This document shows, piece by piece, positions 26,624-39,651 of a DNA stretch of 64,000 nucleotides. The DNA is from Parietaria judaica (Eukaryota > Streptophyta > Magnoliopsida > Rosales > Urticaceae). The stretch's first letter is position 1; the number at the start of each line of letters is the position of its first letter. The stretch covers positions 4,148,001 through 4,212,000 of the forward strand of contig OX940864.1 of NCBI GenBank assembly GCA_954871525.1. Reading direction: 5' to 3'. Position numbers and translations under genes: made by a program. The notes under the pieces are model-generated. The model worked only from the letters and a program-made list of their open reading frames with translations. It was not told the DNA's origin and ran no database searches.

Positions 26624-27233
26624 ATTTGAATATAACAAGAGTTCTCATGCAAAAATATGCAAGGATTAAATTGTTGACGAGAAATGCCATAGGAAATGCT
26701 ATAGCATTTCCTATAGCATTTCTTTATTTTACATTGTTTACGACCTAAAATTCGAACCAATTGAAAAAATAATGATTTTAGGGCTTATACATTGGAATTT
26801 AAATATAACAAGAGTTCTCATGCAAAAATATGCAAGGATTAAATTGTTGACGAGAAATGCCATAGGAAATGCTGTAGCATTTCCTATAGCATTTCTTTAT
26901 TTTATATTTTTTACAACCTTAAATTTCGAACCAATTGAAAAAATAATGATTTTAAAGCTTATACATTGGAATTTGAATATAACAAGAGTTCTCATGCAAA
27001 AATATGCAAGGATTAAATTGTTGACGAGAAATGCCATAGGAAATGCTATAGAATTTCCCTATAGCATTTCTTTATTTTACATTTTTTACAACCTTAAATA
27101 TCGAACCAATTGAAAAAATAATGATTTTAAAGCTTATACATTTGAATTTGATAATAACAAGAGTTCTCATGCAAAAATATGCAAGGATTAAATTGTTGAC
27201 GAGAAATGCCATAGGAAATGCTATAGCATTTCT
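26624..27233 (+). repeat. Partial third copy from the 2,239-bp unit
   Basis: This segment matches 25,417-26,026 at offset 1,207, that is, the part of the unit beginning with the second ATTGCAATTTG monomer. It diverges after GCTATAGCATTTCTTTTTTTGAC near 27,233. The register change from 2,239 to 1,207 shows unequal exchange at the internal repeat rather than at the full unit. Confidence 0.82.
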
Positions 27234-30200
27234 TTTTTTGACATTTTTTACAACCTTAAATTTTGAACCAATTGAAAAAATAATGATTTTAGGTCTTATA
27301 CATTGGAATTTGAATATAACAAGAGTTCTCACTTAAAAATATGCAAGGATTAAATTGTTGACGAGAAATGCCATAGGAAATGCTATAGCATTTCCTATCG
27401 CATTTCTTTATTTTACATTTTTTACAACCTTAAATTTCGAACCAATTGAAAAAATAATGATTTTAGGGCTTATACATTGGAGATTTAATATTACAAGCGT
27501 TCTCGTGCAAAAATATGCAAGGTTTAAATTGTTGACGAGAAATGCCATAGGAAATGCTATAGCATTTCCTATAGAATTTCTTTATTTGACATTTTTTACA
27601 ACCTTAAATTTCGAACCAATTGAAAAAATAATGATTTTAGGGCTTATACATTGGAATTTGAATATAACAAGAGTTCTCATGCAAAAATATGCAAGGATTA
27701 AATTGTTGACGAGAAATGCCATATTGCATTTCCTATAGCATTTCTTTATTTGACATTTTTTACAACCTTAAATTTCGAACCAATTGAAAAAATAATGATT
27801 TTAGGGATTATCCATTGGAATTTGAATATAACAATAGTTCTCATGCAAAAATATGCAAGGATTAAATTGTTGCCGAGAAATGCCATAGGAAATGCTATAG
27901 CATTTCCTATAGCATTTCTTTATTTGTCATTTTTTACAACCTTAAATTTCGAACCAATTGAAAAAATAATGATTTAAGGGCTTATACATTTGAATTTGAA
28001 TATAACAAGAGTTCTCATGCCAAAATATACAGGGATTAAATTGTTGACGAGAAATGCCATAGCATTTCCTATAGCATTTCTTTATTTTACATTTTTTACA
28101 ACCTTAAATTTCGGACCAATTGAAAAAATAATGATCTTAGGGCTTATACATTGGAATTTGAATATAACAAGAGTTCTCATGCAAAAATATGCAAGGATTA
28201 AATTGTTGACGAGAAATGCCATAGGAAATGCTATAGTATTTCCTATAGAGTTTTTTTATTTTACAATTTTTGCAACCTTAAATTTCAAACCAATTGAAAA
28301 AATAATGATTTTAGGGCATATACATTGGAATTTTAATATTACAAGCGTTCTCATGCAAAAATATGCAAGGATTAAATTGTTGACGAGAAATGCCATAGGA
28401 AATGCTATAGCATTTCCTATATCATTTCTTTATTTCACATTGTTTACGACCTAAAATTCGAACCAATTGAAAAAATAATGATTTTAGGACTTAGACATTG
28501 GAATTTGAATATAACAAGAGTTCTCATGCAAAAATATGCAAGGATTAAATTGTTGATGAGAAATGCCATAGGAAATGCTATAGAATTTCCTATAGAATTT
28601 CTTTATTTTACATTTTTTACAACCTTAAATTTTGAACCAATTGAAAAAATAATTATTTTAGGGCTTATAAATTGGAATTTGAATATAACAAGAGTTCTCA
28701 TGCAAAAATATGCAAGGATTAAATTATTGACGAGAAATGCCATAGGAAATGCTATAGCATTTCCTATAGCATTTCTTTATTTTACATTTTTTACAACCTA
28801 AAATTCTGAACCAATTGAAAAAATAATGATTTTAGGGCTTATACATTGGAATTTAAATATTACAAGCGTTCTCATGCAAAAATATGCAAGGATTAAATTG
28901 TTGACGAGAAATGCCAGAGGAAATGCTATAGCATTTCCTATAGCATTTCTTTATTTTACATTTTTTACAACCTTAAATTTCGAACAGATTGAAAAAATAA
29001 TGATTTTAGGGCTTATACATTGGAATTTGAATATAACAAGAGTTCTCATGCAAAAATATGCAAGGATTAAATTGTTGACGATAAATGCCATAGGAAATGC
29101 TATAGCATTTCTTTATTTGACATTTTTTACAACCTTAAATTTTGAACCAATTGAAAAAATAATGATTTTAGGGATTATCTATTGGAATTTGAATATAACA
29201 ATAGTTCTCATGCAAAAATATGCAAGGATTAAATTGTTGCCGAGAAATGCCATAGGAAATGCTATAGCTTTTCCTATAGCATTTCTTTATTTGTCATTTT
29301 TTACAACCTTAAATTTCGAACCAATTGAAAAAATAATGATTTTAGGGCTTATACATTTGAATTTGAATATAACAAGAGTTCTCATGCCAAAATATACAAG
29401 GATTAAATTGTTGACGAGAAATGTCATAGGAAATGCTATAGCATTTCCTATAGCAATTCTTTATTTTACATTTTTTACAACCCTAAATTTCGAACCAATT
29501 GAAAAATAATGATTTTAGGGCTTATACATTGGAATTTGAATATAATAAGAGTTCTTACGCAAAAATAAGCAAGGATTAAATTGTTGACGAGAAATGCCAT
29601 ACGAAATGATATAGCATTTTCTATAGCATTTCTTTATTTGACATTTTTTATAACCTTAAATTTCAAACCAATTGAAAAAATAATGATTTTAGGGCTTATA
29701 CATTTGAATTTGAATATAACAAGAGTTCTCATGCCAAAGTATGCAAGGATTAAATTGTTGACGAGAAATGCCATAGGAAATGCTATAGCATTTCCTATAG
29801 CATTTCTTTATTTTACATTTTTTACAACCTTAAATTTGGAACTAATTGGAAAAATAATGTTTTTAGGGCTTTTACATTAGAATTTGAATATAACAAGAGT
29901 TCTCATGCAAATATATGCAAGGATTAAATTGTTGACGAGAAAATCCATAGGAAATGCATTTCCTAAAGCATTTCTTTATTTTACATTGTTTACGACCTAA
30001 CATTTTGAACCAATTGAAAAAATATTGATTTTAGGGCTTATAGATTGGAATTTGAATATAACAAGAGTTCTCATGCAAAAATATGCAAGGATTAAATTGT
30101 TGACGAGAAATGCCATACGAAATGCTATAGCATTTCCTATAGCATTTCTTTATTTGAAATTTTTTACAACCTTAAATTTCGAACAAATTGAAAATATAAT

Positions 30201-31259
30201 GATTTTAGGGCTTATACATTGGAATTTAAATATAACAAGTGTTCTCATGCCAAAATATACAAGGATTAAATTGTTGACGAGAAATGCCATAGGAAATGCT
30301 ATAGCATTTCCTATAGCATTTTTTTATTTTACATTTTTTACAACCTTAAATTTCGAACAGGTTGAAAAAATAATGATTTTAGGGCTTATACATTGGAATT
30401 TGAATATAAAAAGAGTTCTCATGCAAAAATATGCAAGGATTAAATTGTTGACGATAAATTTCATAGGAAATGCTATAGCATTTCCTATAACATTTCTTTA
30501 TTTTACATTTTTTACAACCTTAAATTTTGAACCAATTGAAAAAATAATGATTCTAGGGCTTATACATTGGAATTTTAATATAACAAGAGTTCTCAGGCAA
30601 AAATATGCAAGGATTAAATTGTTGACAAGAAATGCCATAGGAAATGCTATAGCATTTATTTATTTGACATTTTTTACAACCTTAAATTTCGAACCAATTG
30701 AAAAAATAATGATATTAGGGCTTATACATTGGAATTTGAATATAACAAGAGTTCTCATGCCAAAATATGCAAGGATTAAATTGTTGACGAGAAATGCCAT
30801 AGGAAATGCTATAGCATTTCCTATAGCATTTCTTTATTTTACATTTTTTACAACCTTAAATTTCGAACCAATTGAAAAAATAATGATTCTAGGGCTTATA
30901 CATTGGAATTTTAATATAACAAGAGTTCTCAGGAAAAAATATGCAAGGATTAAATTGTTGACGAGAAATGCCATAGGAAATGCTATAGCATTTCCAATAG
31001 CATTTATTTATTTGACATTTTTTACAACCTTAAATTTCGAACCAATTGAAAAAATAATGTTATTTGGGCTTATATATTGGAATTTGAATATAACAAGAGT
31101 ACTCATGCAAAAATATGCAAGGATTAAATTGTTGACGAGAAATGCCATAGGAAATGGTATAGCATTTCTTTATTTGACATTTTTTACAACCTTAAATTTC
31201 GAACCAATTGAAAAAATAATGATATTAGGGCTTATACATTGGAATTTGAATATAACAAG
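27234..31259 (+). repeat. Irregular satellite monomers with a 1,368-bp repeat pair
   Basis: About 23 monomers. About 27,730-28,020 and 29,098-29,400 are related at offset 1,368 (eight monomers less 24 bp), sharing GGGATTATC-ATTGG, AACAATAGTTCTC, GTTGCCGAGAAATG and TTATTTGTCATTTTTTAC. Palindrome variants include CCATATTGCATTTCC (-10, near 27,722), CCATAGCATTTCC (-12, near 28,056) and GGAAATGCATTTCC (-6, near 29,950). From about 30.5 kb the dimer pattern of the right half begins. No gene is seen. Confidence 0.82.
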
Positions 31260-31839
31260 ATTTCTCATGCCAAAATATGCAAAGATTAAATTGTTGACGA
31301 GAAATGCCATAGGAAATGCTATAGCATTTCTTTATTTTACATTTTTTACAACCTTAAATTTCGAACCAATTGAAAAAATAATGATTCTAGGGCTTATACA
31401 TTGGAATTTTAATATAACAAGAGTTCTCAGGCAAAAATATGCAAGGATTAAATTGTTGACGAGAAATGCCATAGGAAATGCTATAGCATTTCCAATAGCA
31501 TTTATTTATTTGACATTTTTTACAACCTTAAATTTCGAACCAATTGAAAAAATAATGATATTTGGGCTTATACATTGGATTTTGAATATAACAAGAGTAC
31601 TCATGCAAAAATATGCAAGGATTAAATTGTTGACGAGAAATGCCATAGGAAATGGTATAGCATTTCTTTATTTGACATTTTTTACAACCTTAAATTTCGA
31701 ACCAATTGAAAAAATAATGATATTAGGGCTTATACATTGGAATTTGAATATAACAAGAGTTCTCATGCCAAAATATGCAAGGATTAAATTGTTGACGAGA
31801 AATGCCATAGGAAATATTTTACATTTTTTACAACCTTAA
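30025..31839 (+). other. Longest satellite open frame (604 codons), not a gene
   Basis: This is the longest stop-free run in the window, spanning more than ten monomers. The product would be a 58-residue string repeated, containing NITRVLMQKYARIKLLTRN and NFEPIEKIMILGLIHWN. It is open only because 174 bp is 58 codons, the consensus frame lacks a stop, and the palindrome losses within it keep frame. The same frame is broken all over the array by class B TAA codons, ATTAG/ATTAA changes and 1-, 2- or 5-bp indels. There is no sign of a distinct start, intron, polyadenylation signal or conserved termini. I judge it non-coding. Confidence 0.9.
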
Positions 31840-32251
31840 ATTTCGAACCAATTGAAAAAATAATGATTCTAGGGCTTATACATTGGAATTTTAATATAAC
31901 AAGAGTTCTCAGGCAAAAATATGCAAGGATTAAATTGTTGACGAGAAATGCCATAGGAAATGCTATAGCATTTCCAATAGCATTTATTTATTTGACATTT
32001 TTTACAACTTTAAATTTCGAACCAATTGAAAAAATAATGATATTTGGGATTATACATTGGAATTTGAATATAACAAGAGTTCTCATGCCAAAATATGCAA
32101 GGATTAAATTGTTGACGAGAAATGCCATAGGAAATGCTATAGCGTTTCCTATAGCATTTCTTTATTTTACATTTTTTACAACCTTAAATTTTGAACCAAT
32201 TGAAAAAGTAATGACTTTAAGGCTTATACATTGGAATTTGAATACAACAAG
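31260..32251 (+). repeat. 992-bp (6-monomer) unit, copy 1
   Basis: Markers are AAGATTTCTCATGCC, GATTCTAGGGC, CTCAGGCAAAAATATGC, TTGGATTTTGAATATAAC, AGAGTACTCATGC, GGAAATGGTATAGC and a 28-bp palindrome deletion at 31,810. All recur 992 bp later. The unit is 52 bp short of six monomers: one 28-bp and two 12-bp losses. The preceding monomers (from about 30,550) are diverged relatives with the same CTCAGG and AGTACTC variants. Confidence 0.87.
31810..31811 (+). other. 28-bp palindrome deletion (repeated at 32,802)
   Basis: GGAAAT joins directly to ATTTTACATTTTTT. The 28 bases lost are the palindrome centre plus the entire right arm. The same scar appears 992 bp downstream, so it was present before that unit duplicated. 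It terminates the open frame by shifting it. Confidence 0.87.
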
Positions 32252-33080
32252 ATTTCTCATGCCAAAATATGCAAGGATTAAATTGTTGACGAGAAATGCC
32301 ATAGGAAATGCTATAGCATTTCTTTATTTTACATTTTTTACAACCTTAAATTTCGAACCAATTGAAAAAATAATGATTCTAGGGCTTATACATTGGAATT
32401 TTAATATAACAAGAGTTCTCAGGCAAAAATATGCAAGGATTAAATTGTTGACGAGAAATGCCATAGGAAATGCTATAGCATTTCCAATAGCATTTATTTA
32501 TTTGACATTTTTTACAACCTTAAATTTCGAACCAATTGAAAAAATAATGATATTTGGGCTTATACATTGGATTTTGAATATAACAAGAGTACTCATGCAA
32601 AAATATGCAAGGATTAAATTGTTGACGAGAAATGCCATAGGAAATGGTATAGCATTTCTTTATTTGACATTTTTTACAACCTTAAATTTCGAACCAATTG
32701 AAAAAATAATGATATTAGGGCTTATACATTGGAATTTGAATATAACAAGAGTTCTCATGCCAAAATATGCAAGGATTAAATTGTTGACGAGAAATGCCAT
32801 AGGAAATATTTTACATTTTTTACAACCTTAAATTTCGAACCAATTGAAAAAATAATGATTCTAGGGCTTATACATTGGAATTTTAATATAACAAGAGTTC
32901 TCAGGCAAAAATATGCAAGGATTAAATTGTTGACGAGAAATGCCATAGGAAATGCTATAGCATTTCCAATAGCATTTATTTATTTGACATTTTTTACAAC
33001 TTTAAATTTCGAACCAATTGAAAAAATAATGATATTTGGGATTATACATTGGAATTTGAATATAACAAGAGTTCTCATGC
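32252..33080 (+). repeat. 992-bp unit, partial copy 2
   Basis: This segment matches 31,260-32,088 with very few differences and ends where CATGCC changes to CATGCA near 33,080. Its left edge adjoins a GTAATGACTTTAAGGC/AATACAACAAG monomer that also appears in the 1,538-bp unit further right, tying the two higher-order families together. Confidence 0.85.
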
Positions 33081-33499
33081 AAAAATATGCAAGGATTAAA
33101 TTGTTGACGAGAAATGCCATAGGAAATGCTATAGCATTTCCTATAGCATTTCTTTATTTTACATTGTTTTCGACCTAAATTTTTGAACCAATTGAAAAAA
33201 ATAATGATTTTAGGGCTTATACATTGGAATTTGAATATAACAAGAGTTCTCATGCAAAAATATGCAAGGATTAAATTGTTGACGAGAAATGCCATACGAA
33301 ATGCTATAGCATTTCTTTATTTGACATTTTTTACAACCTTAAATTTCGAACCAATTGAAAAAATAATGATATTAGGGATTATACAATTGAATTTGAATAT
33401 AACAAGAGTTCTCATGCCATAATATGCAAGGATTAAATTGTTGACGAGAAATGCCATAGGAAATGCTAGCATTTCCTATAGAATTTCTTTATTTTACAT
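33081..33499 (+). repeat. Transition monomers between two higher-order arrays
   Basis: About two and a half monomers, including CCTAAATTTTTGAACC (class B variant), ACAATTGAATTTG and CATGCCATAATATGC. They resemble, but do not match in register, monomers of the 1,538-bp unit that follows. No gene is seen. Confidence 0.78.
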
Positions 33500-35037
33500 T
33501 GTTTACGACCTAAAATTTTGAACCAATTGAAATAATAATGATTTTAGGGCTTATACATTGGAATTTGAATATAACAAGAGTTCTCATGCAAAAATATGCA
33601 AGGATTAAATTGTTGACGAGAAATGCCATACGAAATGCTATAGCATTTCCTACAGCATTTCTTTATTTGATATTTTTTACAACCTTAAATTTCGAACCAA
33701 TTGAAAAAATAATTATTTTAGGGCTTATACATTGGAATTTGAATATAACAAGATTTCTCATGCCAAAATATACAAGGATTAAATTGTTGACGAGAAATGC
33801 CATAGGAAATGCTATAGCATTTCCTATAGCATTTCTTTATTTTACATTGTTTACGACCTAAAATTTCGAACCAATTGAAAAAATAATGATTTTAGGGCTT
33901 ATACATTGGAATTTGAATATAACAAGAGTTCTCATGCAAAAATATGCAAGGATTAAATTGTTGACGAGAAATGCCATAGGCAATGCTATAGCATTTCCAA
34001 TAGCATTTATTTATTTGACATTTTTTACAACCTTAAATTTCGAACCAATTGAAAAAATAATGATATTTGGGCTTATACATTAGAATTTGAATATAACAAG
34101 AGTTCTCATGCCAAAATATGCAAGGATTAAATTGTTGACGAGAAATGCCATAGGAAATGCTAGCATTTCTTTATTTTACATTTTTTACAACCTTAAATTT
34201 CGAACCAATTGAAAAAGTAATGACTTTAAGGCTTATACATTGGAATTTGAATACAACAAGATTTCTCATGCAAAAATATGCAAGGATTAAATTGTTGACG
34301 AGAAATGCCATAGGAAATGCTATAGCTTTTCCTATAGCATTTCTTTATTTTACATTGTTTACGACCTAAATTTTTGAACCAATTGAAAAAATAATGGTTT
34401 TAGGGCTTATACATTGGAATTTAAATATAACAAGAGTTCTCATGCAAAAATATGCAAGGATTAAATTGTTGACGAGAAATGCCATAGGAAATACTATAGC
34501 ATTTCTTTATTTGACATTTTTTACAACCTTAAATTTCGAACCAATTGAAAAAATATTGATATTAGGGCTTATACATTAGAATTTGAATATAACAAGAGTT
34601 CTCATGCCAAAATATGCAAGGATTAAATTGTTGACGAGAAATGCCATAGGAAATGCTAGCATTTCCTATAGAATTTCTTTATTTTACATTGTTTACGACC
34701 TAAAATTTTGAACCAATTGAAAAAATAATGATTTTAGGGCTTATACATTGTAATTTGAATATAACAAGAGTTCTAATGCAAAAATATGCAAGGATTAAAT
34801 TGTTGACGAGAAATGCCATACGAAATGCTATAGCATTTCCTATAGCATTTCTTTATTTGATATTTTTTACAACCTTAAATTTCGAACCAATTGAAAAAAT
34901 AATGATTTTAGGGCTTATACATTAAAATTTTAATATAACAAGTGTTCTCATGCCAAAATATACAAGGATTAAATTGTTGACGAGAAATGCCATAGGAAAT
35001 GCTATAGAATTTCCTATAGCATTTCTTTATTTTACAT
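33500..35037 (+). repeat. 1,538-bp (9-monomer) higher-order repeat, copy 1
   Basis: This is the first of four tandem copies at exact 1,538-bp spacing. Order of marked monomers: GAAATAATAATG; TCCTACAGCATTTC with TTTGATATTTTTTAC; AGATTTCTCATGCC; GCCATAGGCAATGC with CAATAGC; GCTAGCATTTCTTT (-14); GTAATGACTTTAAGGC with AATACAACAAG; CCTAAATTTTTGAACC with ATGGTTTTAGG; GAAATACTATAGC (-12); GCTAGC centre (-2); CATTGTAATTTG; GAATTTCCTATAGC. Losses of 14, 12 and 2 bp account for the 28-bp shortfall from nine monomers. This copy has ATTAGAATTTG where later copies have ATTGGAATTTGAATACAAC. Confidence 0.92.
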
Positions 35038-36575
35038 TGTTTACGACCTAAAATTTTGAACCAATTGAAATAATAATGATTTTAGGGCTTATACATTGGA
35101 ATTTGAATATAACAAGAGTTCTCATGCAAAAATATGCAAGGATTAAATTGTTGACGAGAAATGCCATACGAAATGCTATAGCATTTCCTACAGCATTTCT
35201 TTATTTGATATTTTTTACAACCTTAAATTTCGAACCAATTGAAAAAATAATTATTTTAGGGCTTATACATTGGAATTTGAATATAACAAGATTTCTCATG
35301 CCAAAATATACAAGGATTAAATTGTTGACGAGAAATGCCATAGGAAATGCTATAGCATTTCCTATAGCATTTCTTTATTTTACATTGTTTACGACCTAAA
35401 ATTTCGAACCAATTGAAAAAATAATGATTTTAGGGCTTATACATTGGAATTTGAATATAACAAGAGTTCTCATGCAAAAATATGCAAGGATTAAATTGTT
35501 GACGAGAAATGCCATAGGCAATGCTATAGCATTTCCAATAGCATTTATTTATTTGACATTTTTTACAACCTTAAATTTCGAACCAATTGAAAAAATAATG
35601 ATATTTGGGCTTATACATTGGAATTTGAATACAACAAGAGTTCTCATGCCAAAATATGCAAGGATTAAATTGTTGACGAGAAATGCCATAAGAAATGCTA
35701 GCATTTCTTTATTTTACATTTTTTACAACCTTAAATTTCGAACCAATTGAAAAAGTAATGACTTTAAGGCTTATACATTGGAATTTGAATACAACAAGAT
35801 TTCTCATGCAAAAATATGCAAGGATTAAATTGTTGACGAGAAATGCCATAGGAAATGCTATAGCATTTCCTATAGCATTTCTTTATTTTACATTGTTTAC
35901 GACCTAAATTTTTGAACCAATTGAAAAAATAATGGTTTTAGGGCTTATACATTGGAATTTAAATATAACAAGAGTTATCATGCAAAAATATGCAAGGATT
36001 AAATTGTTGACGAGAAATGCCATAGGAAATACTATAGCATTTCTTTATTTGACATTTTTTACAACCTTAAATTTCGAACCAATTGAAAAAATATTGATAT
36101 TAGGGCTTATACATTAGAATTTGAATATAACAAGAGTTCTCATGCCAAAATATGCAAGGATTAAATTGTTGACGAGAAATGCCATAGGAAATGCTAGCAT
36201 TTCCTATAGAATTTCTTTATTTTACATTGTTTACGACCTAAAATTTTGAACCAATTGAAAAAATAATGATTTTAGGGCTTATACATTGTAATTTGAATAT
36301 AACAAGAGTTCTAATGCAAAAATATGCAAGGATTAAATTGTTGACGAGAAATGCCATACGAAATGCTATAGCATTTTCTATAGCATTTCTTTATTTGATA
36401 TTTTTTACAACCTTAAATTTCGAACCTATTGAAAAAATAATGATTTTAGGGCTTATACATTAAAATTTTAATATAACAAGTGTTCTCATGCCAAAATATA
36501 CAAGGATTAAATTATTGACGAGAAATGCCATAGGAAATGCTATAGAATTTCCTATAGCATTTCTTTATTTTACAT
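35038..36575 (+). repeat. 1,538-bp higher-order repeat, copy 2
   Basis: All markers recur at +1,538. Private changes include GCCATAAGAAATGC near 35,690, GAGTTATCATGC near 35,972, GCATTTTCTATAGC near 36,372 and AACCTATTG near 36,425, the last shared with copy 3. Confidence 0.92.
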
Positions 36576-38113
36576 TGTTTACGACCTAAAATTTTGAACC
36601 AATTGAAATAATAATGATTTTAGGGCTTATACATTGGAATTTGAATATAACAAGAGTTCTCATGCAAAAATATGCAAGGATTAAATTGTTGACGAGAAAT
36701 GCCATACGAAATGCTATAGCATTTCCTACAGCATTTCTTTATTTGATATTTTTTACAACCTTAAATTTCGAACCAATTGAAAAAATAATTATTTTAGGGC
36801 TTATACATTAGAATTTGAATATAACAAGATTTCTCATGCCAAAATATACAAGGATTAAATTGTTGACGAGAAATGCCATAGGAAATGCTATAGCATTTCC
36901 TATAGCATTTCTTTATTTTACATTGTTTACGACCTAAAATTTCGAACCAATTGAAAAAATAATGATTTTAGGGCTTATACATTGGAATTTGAATATAACA
37001 AGAGTTCTCATGCAAAAATATGCAAGGATTAAATTGTTGACGAGAAATGCCATAGGCAATGCTATAGCATTTCCAATAGCATTTATTTATTTGACATTTT
37101 TTACAACCTTAAATTTCGAACCAATTGAAAAAATAATGATATTTGGGCTTATACATTGGAATTTGAATACAACAAGAGTTCTCATGCCAAAATATGCAAG
37201 GATTAAATTGTTGACGAGAAATGCCATAGGAAATGCTAGCATTTCTTTATTTTACATTTTTTACAACCTTAAATTTCGAACCAATTGAAAAAGTAATGAC
37301 TTTAAGGCTTATACATTGGAATTTGAATACAACAAGATTTCTCATGCAAAAATATGCAAGGATTAAATTGTTGACGAGAAATGCCATAGGAAATGCTATA
37401 GCATTTCCTATAGCATTTCTTTATTTTACATTGTTTACGACCTAAATTTTTGAACCAATTGAAAAAATAATGGTTTTAGGGCTTATACATTGGAATTTAA
37501 ATATAACAAGAGTTCTCATGCAAAAATATGCAAGGATTAAATTGTTGACGAGAAATGCCATAGGAAATACTATAGCATTTCTTTATTTGACATTTTTTAC
37601 AACCTTAAATTTCGAACCAATTGAAAAAATATTGATATTAGGGCTTATACATTAGAATTTGAATATAACAAGAGTTCTCATGCCAAAATATGCAAGGATT
37701 AAATGGTTGACGAGAAATGCCATAGGAAATGCTAGCATTTCCTACAGAATTTCTTTATTTTACATTGTTTACGACCTAAAATTTTGAACCAATTGAAAAA
37801 ATAATGATTTTAGGGCTTATACATTGTAATTTGAATATAACAAGAGTTCTAATGCAAAAATATGCAAGGATTAAATTGTTGACGAGAAATGCCATACGAA
37901 ATGCTATAGCATTTCCTATAGCATTTCTTTATTTGATATTTTTTACAACCTTAAATTTCGAACCTATTGAAAAAATAATGATTTTAGGGCTTATACATTA
38001 AAATTTTAATATAACAAGTGTTCTCATGCCAAAATATACAAGGATTAAATTGTTGACGAGAAATGCCATAGGAAATGCTATAGAATTTCCTATAGCATTT
38101 CTTTATTTTACAT
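36576..38113 (+). repeat. 1,538-bp higher-order repeat, copy 3
   Basis: All markers recur. Private changes include ATTAGAATTTG before AGATTTCTC near 36,809 and TTAAATGGTTGACG near 37,701. The CCTACAGAATTTC change near 37,742 is shared with copy 4 only, which suggests copies 3 and 4 separated last or exchanged sequence. Confidence 0.92.
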
Positions 38114-39651
38114 TGTTTACGACCTAAAATTTTGAACCAATTGAAATAATAATGATTTTAGGGCTTATACATTGGAATTTGAATATAACAAGAGTTCTCA
38201 TGCAAAAATATGCAAGGATTAAATTGTTGACGAGAAATGCCATACGAAATGCTATAGCATTTCCTACAGCATTTCTTTATTTGATATTTTTTACAACCTT
38301 AAATTTCGAACCAATTGAAAAAATAATTATTTTAGGGCTTATACATTGGAATTTGAATATAACAAGATTTCTCATGCCAAAATATACAAGGATTAAATTG
38401 TTGACGAGAAATGCCATAGGAAATGCTATAGCATTTCCTATAGCATTTCTTTATTTTACATTGTTTACGACCTAAAATTTCGAACCAATTGAAAAAATAA
38501 TGATTTTAGGGCTTATACATTGGAATTTGAATATAACAAGAGTTCTCATGCAAAAATATGCAAGGATTAAATTGTTGACGAGAAATGCCATAGGCAATGC
38601 TATAGCATTTCCAATAGCATTTATTTATTTGACATTTTTTACAACCTTAAATTTCGAACCAATTGAAAAAATAATGATATTTGGGCTTATACATTGGAAT
38701 TTGAATACAACAAGAGTTCTCATGCCAAAATATGCAAGGATTAAATTGTTGACGAGAAATGCCATAGGAAATGCTAGCATTTCTTTATTTTACATTTTTT
38801 ACAACCTTAAATTTCGAACCAATTGAAAAAGTAATGACTTTAAGGCTTATACATTGGAATTTGAATACAACAAGATTTCTCATGCAAAAATATGCAAGGA
38901 TTAAATTGTTGACGAGAAATGCCATAGGAAATGCTATAGCATTTCCTATAGCATTTCTTTATTTTACATTGTTTACGACCTAAATTTTTGAACCAATTGA
39001 AAAAATAATGGTTTTAGGGCTTATACATTGGAATTTAAATATAACAAGAGTTCTCATGCAAAAATATGCAAGGATTAAATTGTTGACGAGAAATGCCATA
39101 GGAAATACTATAGCATTTCTTTATTTGACATTTTTTACAACCTTAAATTTCGAACCAATTGAAAAAATATTGATATTAGGGCTTATACATTAGAATTTGA
39201 ATATAACAAGAGTTCTCATGCCAAAATATGCAAGGATTAAATTGTTGACGAGAAATGCCATAGGAAATGCTAGCATTTCCTACAGAATTTCTTTATTTTA
39301 CATTGTTTACGACCTAAAATTTTGAACCAATTGAAAAAATAATGATTTTAGGGCTTATACATTGTAATTTGAATATAACAAGAGTTCTAATGCAAAAATA
39401 TGCAAGGATTAAATTGTTGACGAGAAATGCCATACGAAATGCTATAGCATTTCCTATAGCATTTCTTTATTTGATATTTTTTACAACCTTAAATTTCGAA
39501 CCAATTGAAAAAATAATGATTTTAGGGCTTATACATTAAAATTTGAATATAACAAGTGTTCTCATGCCAAAATATACAAGGATTAAATTGTTGACGAGAA
39601 ATGCCATAGGAAATGCTATAGAATTTCCTATAGCATTTCTTTATTTTACAT
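38114..39651 (+). repeat. 1,538-bp higher-order repeat, copy 4
   Basis: All markers recur, including CCTACAGAATTTC near 39,280. The final monomers begin to differ (AAAATTTGAATATAACAAGTG for AAAATTTTAATATAAC, near 39,538), and after about 39,690 the next monomer changes to AATATAAGAAGAG and TTAATCTATTGACG, ending the regular array. Confidence 0.92.
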
